From contig CAIIXF020000011.1 of the NCBI GenBank assembly GCA_903813345.2, positions 14,555,754-14,619,753 of the forward strand: a DNA stretch of 64,000 bases. The letters run 5' to 3'. Numbering within the stretch: position 1 is the stretch's first letter; every line of letters begins with the position of its first letter. Shown one piece after another: positions 49,200 to 61,824 of this stretch. The DNA is from Owenia fusiformis. Taxonomy: Eukaryota; Annelida; Polychaeta; Sabellida; Oweniidae. A program made the position numbers and the translations under genes. The notes beneath the pieces are model-generated. The model did not search any database. It was not told the DNA's origin and saw only the letters and a program-made list of their open reading frames with translations.

Positions 49200-51150
49200 C
49201 CTAACTCCCTTAGATCTTCAATTAACGTCGTTGTCACTCTGTGTGCCGTGTCATCACGCAGAATTATCCCAGACTGCTTACCAGTCCTAAGCCTCGATAT
49301 TTCAATACGGTTACGTCCTCGCCCACTCGCCAATTTTACGCTTAGGTATCTGCTTTGAGTAACATCTTAACAATGGTCAGGCCAGGGGAATTTATATCAA
49401 TGATATTTTATTTGAAGATGAGATTGATACAGTAGCTACATGTCTTTCTACATCGTGCACAATACAGCTAGGATAAACCCAATGAGTAATTATCTGCAAT
49501 TAAAGTGGTACCCCCTCTGACTGTGACTATAAGATATACCCAATCAAGGATATCATAATCAGCCTGCAATGCGCATCGCTTATATTACATATTTTGATCA
49601 AAATACACATCCAATCTGCAACACTACCATGCGGTACCGTTTTGGCAATGGTACTGTGCGATACCGTGAAATATGGAACCATACGATACCATAGACTAAA
49701 ACGATGCCGTACGGTACCGTGAACACTGTACAGCACTATAATACTCCAACGAAACCGGACGGTACCATTTTTTAATGTACCGTGCGATACCGTGACTTTA
49801 GAGTGCTTATTGAGGATGAAGCTTGGGAAATTAAAGAAAATTGAAGAGGGTACACTCAACTTTAAAAACATTCGTTCTATGCATACAATATTTTGGAATG
49901 TTAAGGTTACTCAATCTTAATATTGAGGAAAAAATCTAAAGTGAATATTCTTGATCAAAATTTACATGTAGATTTTATTGCATATGCTGTTATGCGATGG
50001 AGTCAAGTTTTATGAGCGTTGCAGAATTTGCTCTTAATGTCATCCATTCCTTTGCAGACACACATGGATTGTACACAAAAATGCCACTCGGCTTTTGTAA
50101 CATAAATTTGTAAATACTAATGAATTTGGCTCGTACTTTCAGGGAAATAATGAATTCCATTCAATTAAACACAAAATAATGTAGTTGTCGTTGATAATTT
50201 CAGGTGAGCTAGTCATCTGAAACGTCCTGTGGAGTTGCAAAATGGAGTTTTTATGTGCTAAAAACAAGTCAGAATTTTCTTCAGACAAAAAAGTTACGAA
50301 ACATTATGTGGGCGAGTGTCATTTTTGTGTCACGCGGTAAGTTTAACAATTGAATGGAGGTGGCAATAATTGATTTGTAGTACTCCGAATTGCATATCGA
50401 GTGTGGCTAACTCACTCCAACAACTATATAGAAGACTCGTGCGCATCAAATCAACGTTTGCCCTTGCTTTACCATTCGGCATCTAACGTCAACACTAATA
50501 ACCGGCAATATTTGCGCGGTCACTAGTCAAAAATATAGACCGCTCTATGTCCAATCAGAATCGAGTATTTCAACGGATGGTGTAATAATTGCAATCATTT
50601 GCTCATATCAGACTGTGAACTATTTTGATTTTTGAATGATATGGGAGGTCTATGTCTATGCCAAATATCGCAATTATACCAGGTGTAACAATTACCGTTG
50701 TAAGTAATTGTACAAACGCCTGTTTGACCTGGTAATTGTTACTAGAATTAATTAATGCCGTCTCTTTTCTGTCGAATCGTGATTTCTGAACTTAACGATA
50801 TTTGCCACTTTGTTAATATGAGCGATATTTCCATACCACTATCACCTCAAAGTAGAACAATTGCTGTCACGGGAGCTTAGAAATGATCCTTTATCTACGT
50901 ATATGAACACACCCAGGTGTCATCTTTGGTCGTTCGTTTTAAAATAGTTCAGGATTTCACGGGTCTTCCCTCGTCGTTATAAACAACGATAATAGCAATC
51001 TTCTGGTGGATGCCCTCATACAGGGAAAACCAGTTGCCGAGATAAACGAGAAGTATATTTATCATATACTAGCGATTCCTGGATGTTGTTTTTGTTTTTT
51101 ATGATCTGGTTTCGACCCTCATTTTTTCGGACAAAAAATACTTGATGCAC
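49200..51150. other. Upstream region of the neurotrophin gene
   Basis: It should hold the neurotrophin promoter and 5' UTR, but no clear core element is visible. A cluster of GGTACC/CGGTACCG-like motifs lies at about 49620-49800, with GTGCGATACCGTGA twice. Short imperfect inverted repeats occur at about 50670-50750 (CCAGGTGTAACAATTAC). Confidence 0.4.
50242..50336 (+). CDS. Weak candidate first exon of an unknown plus-strand gene
   Basis: An ATG opens a 31-codon frame (MEFLCAKNKSEF..., containing GECHFC) that runs into a strong donor CGGTAAGT at 50336-50342. No continuing exon was found, so this may be chance. It would be the only plus-strand gene here. Confidence 0.15.
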
Positions 51151-51345
51151 GTTCAATACAATACAATACAATACTTTTCAATATTCACAATTCAATACTG
51201 TACAATACGATGCAATTCAATACAATACAATACAATACAACACAACACAATTGCAATACAACACAACACAACCTAATATAATACAACATAACACAACATA
51301 ATACGACACAATACAATACATATTCACAATACAATACAGGGTCTA
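51150..51345. repeat. ACAAT/ACAAC pentanucleotide microsatellite
   Basis: Imperfect (AATAC)n, (AACAC)n and related pentamers run across about 195 bp. Confidence 0.95.
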
Positions 51346-51917
51346 CTGGTGCATTGAGTCAGATTTGAAACCTATATTCAAATTCACTGACTCTAAACGT
51401 TCTCAATCGGACTACTATAACGGCATTCGGGACGAAATTTTACACTACAATACTGAAAATATAAGTGTCACCTTTGCAGTGTTTGTTCTAAAATATTACA
51501 AGTTTGGTCGTAAAAGACACGCAATTCTTGTTTTTCAAATAGCCTTTGGAAAATAATAGGAATTGTAGATGACTTCGAGTGCGTGGTGTATGATACAATA
51601 GCATAAATCTGATTAACACTACGTTTGCTCATAACAATTACGTCAAGACATGGTTATTAAGGGAGTCGAACTTATGATCGGATTTCAAGTAATAGTCATC
51701 AATTAAATTAATATCATAGAGAGCGAACATACTGAGATATTTTTCTGTAATAGTGTCCAACAACCTCTTGTGTCCAACTAGACGTTTAAATGTATGCCAC
51801 TTGATCTGCTGTGGAATGCATGGGTGTTAATAATAACTAGATATATGTAGTATTACAAAACACTGCAAGAAAAAGAAACATCTAAAAAAATTATAAGCAG
51901 CATTAAGAAAAACATAC

Positions 51918-51989
51918 CATCGAAGGCAAAACGATATAAATCGTTTTCCGTTTGTATATTCTATGATCTATATCGTTTTGCCTTCGATG
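51918..51989. repeat. Perfect 21-bp inverted repeat (hairpin)
   Basis: CATCGAAGGCAAAACGATAT at 51918 is exactly inverted at 51969-51989 with a 30-bp loop. It may be a very short MITE. No target duplication is clear. Confidence 0.85.
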
Positions 51990-52913
51990 TATAAATCTTT
52001 AAAAACTATAATTAAACAAGTATATTTTATGCATATTATTTCCAATAAAATTATTCTAGTTAAGGATATTCTTCTAATTCATCATTAACAAAAAAGTATT
52101 CACTTATTTCAACAGTTTCTCAACAAACGCTAGTTTACAAAAATATTCAAATCAATCTAAAAAGCTATTCACTTAAACAAGATGTTCACTATTAAAGATG
52201 TTCAAAATCAGACAATCAGTAATGTTGACTATTTCATTCATATGATGAGATATTCGGTACAATTGTTCATCGCTATAATTGTAATAAGTTATTTCAGTGG
52301 CACTATTTCCCAGATTGAGTTTGGACTCAATGTGGAATGACCATTCCTTGAAGGTGTTGCTTTCCAAAATTTGCACGAGATGCGCAGCAGCATTCCACAA
52401 TGCATTGAGTCTCGGGCTTAAAATCTTCCACACTTTTCAAAATTGTTTGTACCTCATCACTTAAACGATTCGAAATCACTAAAACAACATATTTTCAATG
52501 AAAAGGTAAAGTTGGCAAAGCATCAACTTCAATCTGTAGAGTCAAGTTGTCATCTTGACAACCATTCAAGGAATGACCTTGGATGTGGTGATTGGTTATA
52601 TAATGGACTGCAATTGTATGAATTACTGTATTCTAAATTGGCTGGAATCGGACACACCTTGAAAATGTGAAGTTCATTTCATTATTGCCATTATCAGTGT
52701 CAAATGAGCAAGTCATTTAATTCTGAATTGCTTTTACCATTGACCTTCTTAGCTTTCACATATATTTGCATACATCATATCATATGTACATACATTAAAT
52801 ATCATATCATATCACGTACATAATATTTATCGGCTTGTATTATACTGCATTGTAATCAGAGTAATGAAATGCCTTCGTGGTTTAAGATATGACCAAGTGG
52901 ATGTTGAATTGGG

Positions 52914-55900
52914 CTACAGTTTTGCACAAACAATCGAGGTCTGTTCATTCAACAGTTGCTTGAGTAGTTTGGTTGCTTGGACTGCTGTGCCCCAGCTAAG
53001 TGCCACACCATCTGCAGCGTGACCATAGTTATGGACAACCTTGAAGAGAACGAACAACAAAATGCAGCACCATTCACTAAATAAAGACCTTAAACCATAT
53101 ATGTATACAATTCGATCAAATAAGTGTAAAACATCAACAATATACATACATGAAGGATGAATTATTCATTTACTCTCACACTCACAAGTAAACTTTACTC
53201 GTACGTAAGGATACACTGTTGTATGTCTATTAAATTATCAATTGTTACACAAAATACGCCACGTTCAGAATTAAAACAGTTTCACGAGCACTAGAATAAA
53301 ATGAACAATGCTCATAACTTAATACAACTAACCATCCGTCGTTTGTGGTTTATGGTCTCTATTCCAGCCTCTACTCGTGGGTTAATCACCCTTCCGGGTC
53401 TGATCCCTACCCAGTCCCATAGGAAAGTAGCTTCCTGCAATAATAGAGGACAGACATTCATCAGAAAACTAGAAACAGATTAATACTGCTGTTTAAAATG
53501 GTGTAAATCTATCTGATACATCCATTTAAAGTTGCAACAATTAGTGCATTCAATTATCATGGACTAGTGTCAAAATATATTTAAGTTTGGATATTTCATC
53601 AAGACGTATATGGCATTAAATTCAAATATATTCTGTATAGGAAATATTAATATTCGCTAAATCATTTTTCCATTCGGTATAAACGTTTATATGTTTGTTA
53701 CAGCAAAAAAATGTTTCAAAACAGCCAATCACTTAATACCATGTGCATTAAATTACATATTTCATTCGCTAAATGATATATTTTTGCGTAAATTGTTATG
53801 GTATTCCTTCAGAGTAACACATTATAGGCACAATATTGAATTTCTATTTGAACCCTACCGAAATAAGTTTGCCTATATTTACCATATGGTTTATTTTTCT
53901 ATGACATAGTTGATGCATTTACCGAAAGCTAATTTGCTATTTACCGAATGCAATAAAGTAATATTCGATAACTTTCGTTGTTGTTCGATATTTTGTCACG
54001 TGACCTCGAGATTTGCAAGCCGCGCAGCTATTCTACATCGTTCAAATATATCACGTGACTGAAAGTCTAGTAAAGTATCGAATAATAACGAAATTTATCG
54101 AATGTGGCATTCGGTATTTACCGAATATAAATAATGTAAATACCGAATGTACAAATAATTAATTAAATCATACGTGCGTTGAGGAAAACAAATAGATTCG
54201 CTGCATCACACAAATACATGTACACTGTGTATAAATATCAAATGTAAATGCCAACACAAAGAACAAGTGAAACGATTTAGCGAATATAAATTGTATAGAT
54301 TATTACATTCGATAAAATAAAAAACATTCGATAGATTGGGTAAAGGTTTGGTAAATTGTTTGTTTTATTTGGTATTTATGGAATTTTGAATGTACCGAAT
54401 AAAGAAGCAGTTTAAACACCATAGACGTACGTCAATTTTTATTATCTACAAAGAAACCCCTTAGATAAACATTATTTCAGCTGATATTCCTCTTGAAACA
54501 TGGTGGATCTTAAAAATATAAAAGTGGATTTCCCCTTTTTGAAGCTTTGAACTGAATTTATACTTCTTAATGCTGAAATGGATAGTTGATCCATACGTTT
54601 TAAGAAAATAGGTATGTCAAAGAAGATGTTTAGCCAAATGTTGTCTTGATAGCTCAGAAAAAGTTAAAATCTTCTATTTTCTCTCTACAGGCCTTGTTGC
54701 CCCTTTAAGATCGGACCTCGCTTCTATCACAGCTATTGAGAGAATTGAAATACCCTTGGACCAAGGATGGCTTTGAAACACAAACCCCTCCCCCTTTCCC
54801 TATTTTATATTCGATGATGACAAATAGGCAGATATTGGAATATGTCGCTCTTACTCACTTTTAAACTTGGCAATAGCTGGCAGCAGCGAGTAAAGACTTG
54901 TTCTCTTGTTTCAGAGTTGGCTACCGTTGATGCGTCCCCTACAACCTTGGTTCCTCCAAGTACAACGTTGTTAGCTCTTAAATGCAATGAATACAAAAAC
55001 CATTAGACATATTCTTTCGAGATGGTTACACCTTCTATCAGTTCCTTTCTAGCTAAAATAATGATAGTATTCACACATATTCCAGCTTACTCTGACATTC
55101 CATCAGAAAGCTATACTTCCCTGTTTGTAATTAATGATTTTTAGTTTTGATGTAGCTCCTTTCAGATTTTTTCATTCCTATATATCATGCAACGTTGAAT
55201 TCAAAATGCACGTGAACTATCAGTACGGTATCACATACATTATATACCATGGCTAGAAAATGTTTGCAAGATACTTTCTGCCCAGATCAACGATCTGGAA
55301 TTATTTCCATTTACAAAGTACGCTAGGAGGTCTAACTAATCTCAGTATTTATAATTTTGTATTAAATCCTACCCTGGTACGATATATGTGCTATTCTCCA
55401 CGTCGTAGTAGAAATGTTTCACCCAGTCTGCCTTTACCTGGAGATATTTCAGATATTTTAGCGTGATGTTTATCAGTGATGATCGTATGGACCTGTAATA
55501 AACTGGACCGCACGTACACACGAGTTCAGCTTTGAATTTACTGTGTAGTACGAGATCGTCATGCCCAAAATGAAAGATGGCCATTTTTCCAAATGGCATG
55601 ATAAAGGATATGAAGCAAAGCAGCGTGTGCAATTGATCTACTCACTATTCACAAATTATAACTAGTTCTTCTTTTAAGGTAATTCAATATGGTATGGAAT
55701 TTTGAAGGCTTCAATAATCGAGATATATTTGTGCACTATTTGTACAAAACTGATAGATGTAGACCATGTAAAGAATGAGTAATGGTAAATTGTGGTAATC
55801 TGGCCACTCGAGCTTTTGTTCGTATCACGTCACTTACTCTGGTCAGTTGCCCTTGTATGGGATACATGTTTTTGTCATCAACCAATTCAAAACTCCCTGA

Positions 55901-57580
55901 ACCAGAGCAGTTAACAATCACATCAAACGACGAGTCAATATCAGCAAGGCTCTTAACTTTGATGGCTTGTATTTTTCCACCTTCTCCCAGAAACTGTTTT
56001 GTCAGCCATGGCAGGTATTTTCGGCCTTCCACCATTAATGTTGATATGAAAAACCCGGCCTTGTATTTGTTGTTGAACTGCACTTGGAGTTCTCTTTTCG
56101 TACACGGACGATAGTGGTAGACATAGTCCCGATAGGCAGGAGGCTGGAATATGATGGCACTCCACGATATGAATACATGTATATTACCTTCAAAATATTT
56201 TGAAAACCCAACCCCCACCCCTCATTGCTTCCATTGGTTTCAATACCACTATATTTATCCTGTGCCAAGTTGAGTTTTAGGGAGATAAATTGGTAAGATA
56301 TCCCGTATCCTGATTTTGAGGTTTCCATATCCAGAACCTCGATATCTGACGCCATAAAACCGTTTTGAAAAGATGTGAGAAAATAAGAAAAATTAGAAAA
56401 AATGTTGAAAAGATAGAAAAAATAAGAAAACTCCACTGGGTAGGATAAAGGAGTTATGTACGGTCGGTTTGGATATGAGGTGTATCCCCCGTGAGTTATT
56501 CACATCAACCTTCGACCCCTACGGATCCTCGGGTAGATATGCATATCTCCCTCTGGATATACCCCATATCCAAAACCTCCAAGTACCTCTGAGTTGGTAC
56601 ACGACCCTTATATATACGCAATATAATATATTATCGCAGAAAAATTATCAACGGGATATCTCTTGATTTAAACTGTTGGGTGCAGGCAAAAGTATGTTTC
56701 ATATTTGACACTAAGGTCAATAAAAGGTGAACGGTCAAAAGTCAATAGATAAAAGTACCCTGTATATGTTCAAACGTGACATGTACTATGTACGTTGATT
56801 AAATAAGATAACTAGTTTTACTTTTTTATTTTAGTATTTTTAATTGTTCAAACAGTAAACAGGGAGATAATAGTTTATATTACAGTGTATGTTGTGCAAG
56901 TACATAAATAATATAATACATACAATTGGTGATTTTTCTGGATAAAGGTCATATCCAGACACAGGGAATACCCCAGCTATACTTCCTTCTCCAGATGATG
57001 CGATAGAGTCGTAATATTTCCATGACTCTGCTAACCAAGGCCTAAAAGTGAAACAGATCTGAAAGGTATTTACTCCTGTGTCCGCCTTGATAAAACACAA
57101 TATTCATTTGTGACCTTTTTTGCTTTTTGTGAGATACTGAAGTCTTAGTAAGTTTGATGAATGTAAAGACACTACTTCCTAATCTTGCTGTAATCAAGTA
57201 TTGAATACATGTATATTAGCAAAAATTGGCATACGTTTTGTTCTGCAACCATATTTGAGCATCCTCTCTTGTGGTCTTGTGAATTTTCAAATCTGTTAAA
57301 AGTGAACTCGGAATTGAGTCTGGATATTTAGGTAGCCCAGACAAGTTGACTTCCCACACAAGTAACATTATTAATACCCTGGGCATAATACGCACCTTAT
57401 CATGTCATCCGGTATATCCGGGGGTAAGGGGCGGAATATCCCCGCTGCTCCATCACTCGTCGTATCAACCCCGAACTTTTCCGCGAAGATAGTCATATTA
57501 GCTCCATCTATCGACCGTTGCATACACACTGCAGTTGAGAGCCCCACAGCTCCTGCTCCGATGACTAGAATCTTAACCAT
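52914..57580 (-). CDS. D-aspartate/D-amino-acid oxidase family flavoenzyme, 339 residues, seven exons
   Basis: Exons are 57396-57580 (ATG at 57578), 56924-57041, 55838-56143, 55373-55437, 54859-54976, 53333-53434 and 52914-53039 (stop at 52914). All are GT-AG with matching phases, and 1020 nt gives 339 residues (human DDO is 341). The N-terminal FAD-binding GAGAVG is at 8-13, followed by AAGIFRPL, SFDVIVNCSGSGS, YPIQGQ, TYIVPG, LGGTK, VGIRP and HNYGH. The C terminus CAKL is a peroxisomal PTS1 signal. The enzyme class oxidatively deaminates D-amino acids to 2-oxo acids, ammonia and hydrogen peroxide in peroxisomes. Lid length fits DDO, but residues matching DDO Arg216, Arg237 and Ser308 are Tyr214, Lys235 and Ala307, while Tyr223 and Arg278 are kept (Tyr221, Arg276). 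Substrate is therefore uncertain. The usual GHG.GG is GHAADG. Confidence 0.93.
53480..54850. other. Oxidase intron rich in ATTCGGTA/TACCGAAT motifs
   Basis: Between exons 5 and 6 are many copies of ACCGAAT/ATTCGGT and TCGAATA, including the near-palindrome ATTCGGTATTTACCGAAT at about 54111. They look like a decayed AT-rich repeat. No exon was found here. Confidence 0.5.
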
Positions 57581-58413
57581 TGCCCTATGCTGTGATTCTT
57601 TTAATTAATGTAATTGTATTCTAAAAGCAATATACATTCATAGTCCTAGGCAGTGATATAAGCCATGATAATTTTTCAAACATACAAACGCTTTGCATTC
57701 AAAATATGAATGTATTTTTATTGTATCACACTGTGGTCCTTTGACAGTGCTTTTGTTAGGGTTTGATAGACTTACTGCTTCGGATAGAAACGATAAAGCA
57801 CTAAATGTTGTCGGTTCAGCTGTAATATATATGATTTTCAAGTAGCCTAGTGTTAAAGTGTCATACTGACCAATTAAAGTATTGAAATTATTACAAAGTT
57901 AAGATTAAAAACCACCTTTGCCTGTATAGGATGTTTGTATTAAGGTGGCTGTACCTACCGAGGACTAAAAATTACTTTACGATGAAGTGTGTATTATTTT
58001 TATTAAAATTCTCTGGCATACAAATTGGGTGTCTGGGATTCGAGCCACCAACCTAGCTCTGCACTTCCTAGCTTTTTTCAGCATTGAAAACAACTATCTT
58101 ATTATGCGTGCGGCTTGATATACACAACCTTTTAGATAGTTAGATAGTCCCTGATCTGGACCCTCTGAAAAAAAGTTTTGTTGTCCGGTACTTTCCCACA
58201 TGAAATGATTATACCGTTTGAAAGAACAGACTTCCCTCTTAAAGAAAACACCTCTTCTATTGATGTAAACAGGGGCAAAAGGCACCAAAACGGGGTTAGA
58301 CAAGGTGGCATTCTGATATCTCACTTTCTTGTCATCTCGATTCCAGGTAAACCATCAGACGGATTTACTTCAAATTTTCACACATGTTACATGGTAAGAA
58401 GTTCTAGAGCTGA

Positions 58414-58718
58414 CAAGGAGGATTGGCTCCCAGAGTGCACCACCGATATTCTGTCCCATATATGGGTATGTCGTAATACAAAATTCGAATTCAAACAGCC
58501 GCCATTTTGTTCACTTCAACATTTAAATCGTGAATTTTGGTCTTATTTCCAAACGAAAAATTCCAAAACTCACAAGAAATGATCGAGATATTGGTTCGAA
58601 TCTTTTGAACTGTTTATTTTGAATTTATAGTCGGTTTTAATTTCAGAAAATAACGACATTTCGACGTTTTCATTGTTGGAAAATATCGAGTTTCGATCCT
58701 GGGAGCCAATCCTCCTTG
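58414..58718. mobile_element. Complete 305-bp MITE with 8-bp target duplication
   Basis: Perfect 20-bp inverted ends, CAAGGAGGATTGGCTCCCAG and its complement, are flanked by the exact direct repeat AGAGCTGA (58406-58413, 58719-58726). The 8-bp duplication suggests a hAT-like family. It is nested in the left arm of the 4.6-kb element. Confidence 0.92.
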
Positions 58719-59500
58719 AGAGCTGATTAACTTTGCGGCGGCCATCTTGCATTCCGGCGGCCATCTTGAGATAATATTGTCATCGCGATTCCACAAAAAC
58801 CACTTAACAGATGTACTTCAAATGTTCACACATGTTACATGGTAAAAAATGTCCTAGACCTCATTATTTTTTCGGTGGCCATCTTGCATTCTGGCAGCCA
58901 TCTTGGAAGTTTTAAGGTAAATCTTGTCATCACAATTTCAGGAAATCCAAACTGATTTACTTCAAATTTCCACACATGTTACATGGTAAGAAAATATAGA
59001 GGTGAATAACTTTTCGGCAGCCATCTTGCATTCTGGCGGCCATCTTGGAAATTTTGGGATAAATCTTGTCATCGTAATTCCAGGAAAACAACCTAACAGA
59101 TTAATTTCAAATTTTCACACATGTTACATGGTATGAAGTTCTAGAGCTGAATAACTTTTCAGTAGCCATCTTGCATTCTGGCGGCCATTTTGGAAGGTTT
59201 ATAGATAAATCTTGTAATCAAGATTCCAGAAAAACCACTTCACAGTTTTACTTCGAATTTTCACACATGTTACATGGTATGAAGTTCTAGAGCTGACTAT
59301 CTTTTCGGTGGCCATGTTGCATTCCGTCAGCCATCTTGGAAGTTTTTAGATAAATCTTGTCATCATGATTCCATGAAAACCACGTAACAGTTTTACTTCA
59401 AATTTTCACACATGTTACATGGTAAGAAGTTATAGAGCTGATTAACTTTCCGATAGCCATCTTGCATTCTGGCGGCCATCTTGGAAGTTTGTAGATAAAT
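58719..59500. repeat. Left array of about 140-bp units
   Basis: About five units contain GGCGGCCATCTTGCATTC, TTCCA..AAAACCAC, TTACTTCAAATTTTCACAC and ATGTTACATGGTAAGAAG. The inverted counterpart is at 62030-62530. Confidence 0.95.
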
Positions 59501-59502
59501 AT

Positions 59503-59882
59503 AAAATACAGTCAAAGCATTTACCACCAACAAAGGATGCTCTCATTCTCCATATAAATAGAGCCAACTATCAGGCCTATATTTGGCGAAACGCAGGCAA
59601 ATCAATGATTGATTATCAATCCCCCACATTACATGGTTGGACATTCAAAGGGAATAAACTACAAATTAAGTGGATAGAAAACAGTCCTGCCCCACAAGAA
59701 ATAATGGAGCTTGTTGCTTGTAGTTGTAAAGGAGCGTGTGACTCAATGAGATGTAGTTGTAAGAAACAGGATCTCATTTGTGGAAGTTCATGTAAGTGCC
59801 GCAAAGGTGTGTGTGAGAACTGTCCAACCCATCAGCACTTTTTTTGTCAGAATCCTCTCGACGTTTTTTTCTCACAAACGTG
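59503..59882 (+). pseudogene. C-terminal fragment of a CXC (tesmin/TSO1-like) cysteine-rich mobile-element protein
   Basis: The frame reads through LPPTKDALILHINRANYQAY and IWRN into LHGWTFKGNKLQIKW, then ACSCKGACDSMRCSCKKQDL and CGSSCKCRKGVCENC, ending at 59881. The W-x-N motif, the tryptophan block and the nine-cysteine cluster match the C-terminal region of a large family of invertebrate repeat-associated proteins. No N-terminal part exists upstream, where the satellite begins at once, so it is a captured or truncated fragment. The last residues fall in the neighbouring palindrome. Confidence 0.6.
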
Positions 59883-60160
59883 AATCAGTATCATATGTCT
59901 TAGAAAATGAACATGTTTGCAAAAAATAGCTCAGAAGATGACAGAATCGTCGATTTAATTCCTAACTTAAGTTACATAAAGGTTTGGGTTAAAAGTGCAG
60001 ATCTGAACTGTTTTTTCGAAATACCGTTTATGTAACTTAAGTGAGGAATTAAATGTACGATTATGTTGTCTTCTGAACTATTTGTTTGCAAATCTGCACA
60101 TTTTCTTTAACAGATACTGATACACGTTTGTGAGAAAAAATGTCGTGGGAATTCTGCCTA
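59845..60160. repeat. Imperfect palindrome (foldback MITE), about 315 bp
   Basis: Arms of about 130 bp are inverted, with TTTTTTCTCACAAACGTG at the outside and AACTTAAGTTACATAAA.GGT near the centre. Confidence 0.8.
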
Positions 60161-60479
60161 CAAAGTATGAAAGGAAAAATCATACCTTCGATGTTCCCAC
60201 ATTTTGTTACCGAAACAAAGCGTTTAGGTAACCAGCATAATCGAGTGAATCACTATAATATACTCTTTTGTAGTCTTTAATAATGTTAGGGAGGATGAGT
60301 TGTAAGGCATACTATGTCATGTTAGATCATGATCTATACTATTTTTATTACAATTTACCAGTTACACTTTCTCCATGCTAGGTTCTGTTATAACTTTTGT
60401 TCCGTTTCCTATGGCATCCATGCTTTATACATTTACATTCACAATGGTCCCTTCCTGGTATATTTTTTTAGGTTTTATG

Positions 60480-60600
60480 ACTGTTAAATTCTATAGTCTT
60501 GTTAAGACCACTTTATAAACAGGTTTATTATTACTTTTATGACTGTTAAATTATATAGTCTAGTTAACACCACTTTATAAACAGGTTTATTATTACTGGT
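60480..60600. repeat. Tandem duplication of about 60 bp
   Basis: GACTGTTAAATTCTATAGTC and CACTTTATAAACAGGTTTAT occur twice in direct orientation. Confidence 0.9.
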
Positions 60601-60924
60601 GTAACTAACACAACGAAAAAAAATATAATTAATTTATTTGATTTTATATAACACGAAATTATTTTTTCTTTTCGATAAAACATTGCTTATTATAAATATA
60701 TTTAGTTGAAAACTTAGAGCAAACAATCAGTTCTTCTATCACAAAGTTTATTTTGGTTCAGTAGATTTTTCTATACATTATTTTTATGTCACCACCATAT
60801 GTTGATATTGTAGCAGTGTTTTTAAGTTCTTTTTGTTGGTACAATTTAGTTTCCAAACCCTATACTTATATCGATCTGACACACAGTTTTAGTGCAGGTT
60901 TAAGTGATTTTTGTTGATTATTAA

Positions 60925-61015
60925 ACGCAAAGAGCACATGTGTCTCGAACTCGCAACATTGTGGATACAGAGCCCATTCACATAGTTTGACATGCTGGTG
61001 CTCTGAACCAGCTCG
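60925..61015 (-). repeat. tRNA-like (SINE-type) segment
   Basis: The minus strand reads AGCTGGTTCAGAGCACCAGC, then about 35 bp later GCGAGTTCGAGACAC, resembling pol III A and B boxes at a tRNA-like spacing. Stems do not pair well enough for a functional tRNA, so a tRNA-derived SINE head is more likely. Confidence 0.35.
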
Positions 61016-61824
61016 TTAGTTAATATCTGACTAAGAGACAGCTTGCTTTCCCGATGAAGAAACGTTATCTGCAGCTTTTATGAGTACTATAGTATCTACA
61101 ACTATTTTTTAATCTTATGAGTATTGGATATCATTATTTTCAATTTTTCTTCAACATGTATTTTAATGACTTCAGTATGAATGGAATGTCCCTCGGAGTT
61201 GTGGTCGTTGATGAGGAATTGGTCATTGAACGGTGTGGATGCTGTTTATTCCCATATTAGATTATTGTCTTGGGATATTCAGGTTTGATTTTTGTTTGCC
61301 AGTTTTACACTTTACAGTTTGCTTTTCCCACTAGGTTGCTTTACACTTTTTTCCTTTCTCATTTGTCATTTTTGTTTATATTTAGTAAGGATATGATACG
61401 CAGGTCTCTCCTTCTGTGTGATCACCTGTCCAGAAGATAATTCAACGGCATGAAGAACATTTCTTTGACATGATGCACAGTGAAAGGTTTTCCACACATT
61501 TACATTTTCGTTTAAAAGAGCTTTAATTCCGTTGAAATAAATCAGAATTTACAACAAAGTATTATTTTTCCAAAATAATGGAGTTGGAAACCATCCCCAT
61601 CGTTTGGGAGAATTCAGATCAAGGCCAATTTAGCATACATTTCGCTCTCAAAAATCACTGTGCAATAATGGATTTCAAAGAAATGTTTGAAGTTTTCAAT
61701 AATCTTTTTTCTTTTTGATGAAATGTAGTTATTTATTCTAAAAATCAATCGATGTCATACACAAAATGCATTTAAGTGGTATAAAGTACAGAAGCAGAGT
61801 AAAAATATGTATCTTAGAATATCA

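Noticed and set aside
49527-49871. 114-residue minus-strand frame
   Set aside because: It derives from the GGTACC/ACCGT-rich repeat (repeating GTV/HGT-type residues) and has no splice context.
58178-58582. 134-residue frame, with a similar frame on the minus strand at 62446-62769
   Set aside because: Both lie in the inverted arms of the 4.6-kb element. The first runs on through a MITE, so coding is unlikely.
60925-61015. Functional tRNA gene on the minus strand
   Set aside because: A- and B-box-like motifs exist, but the acceptor and anticodon stems do not pair convincingly. It is kept only as a tRNA-like repeat.
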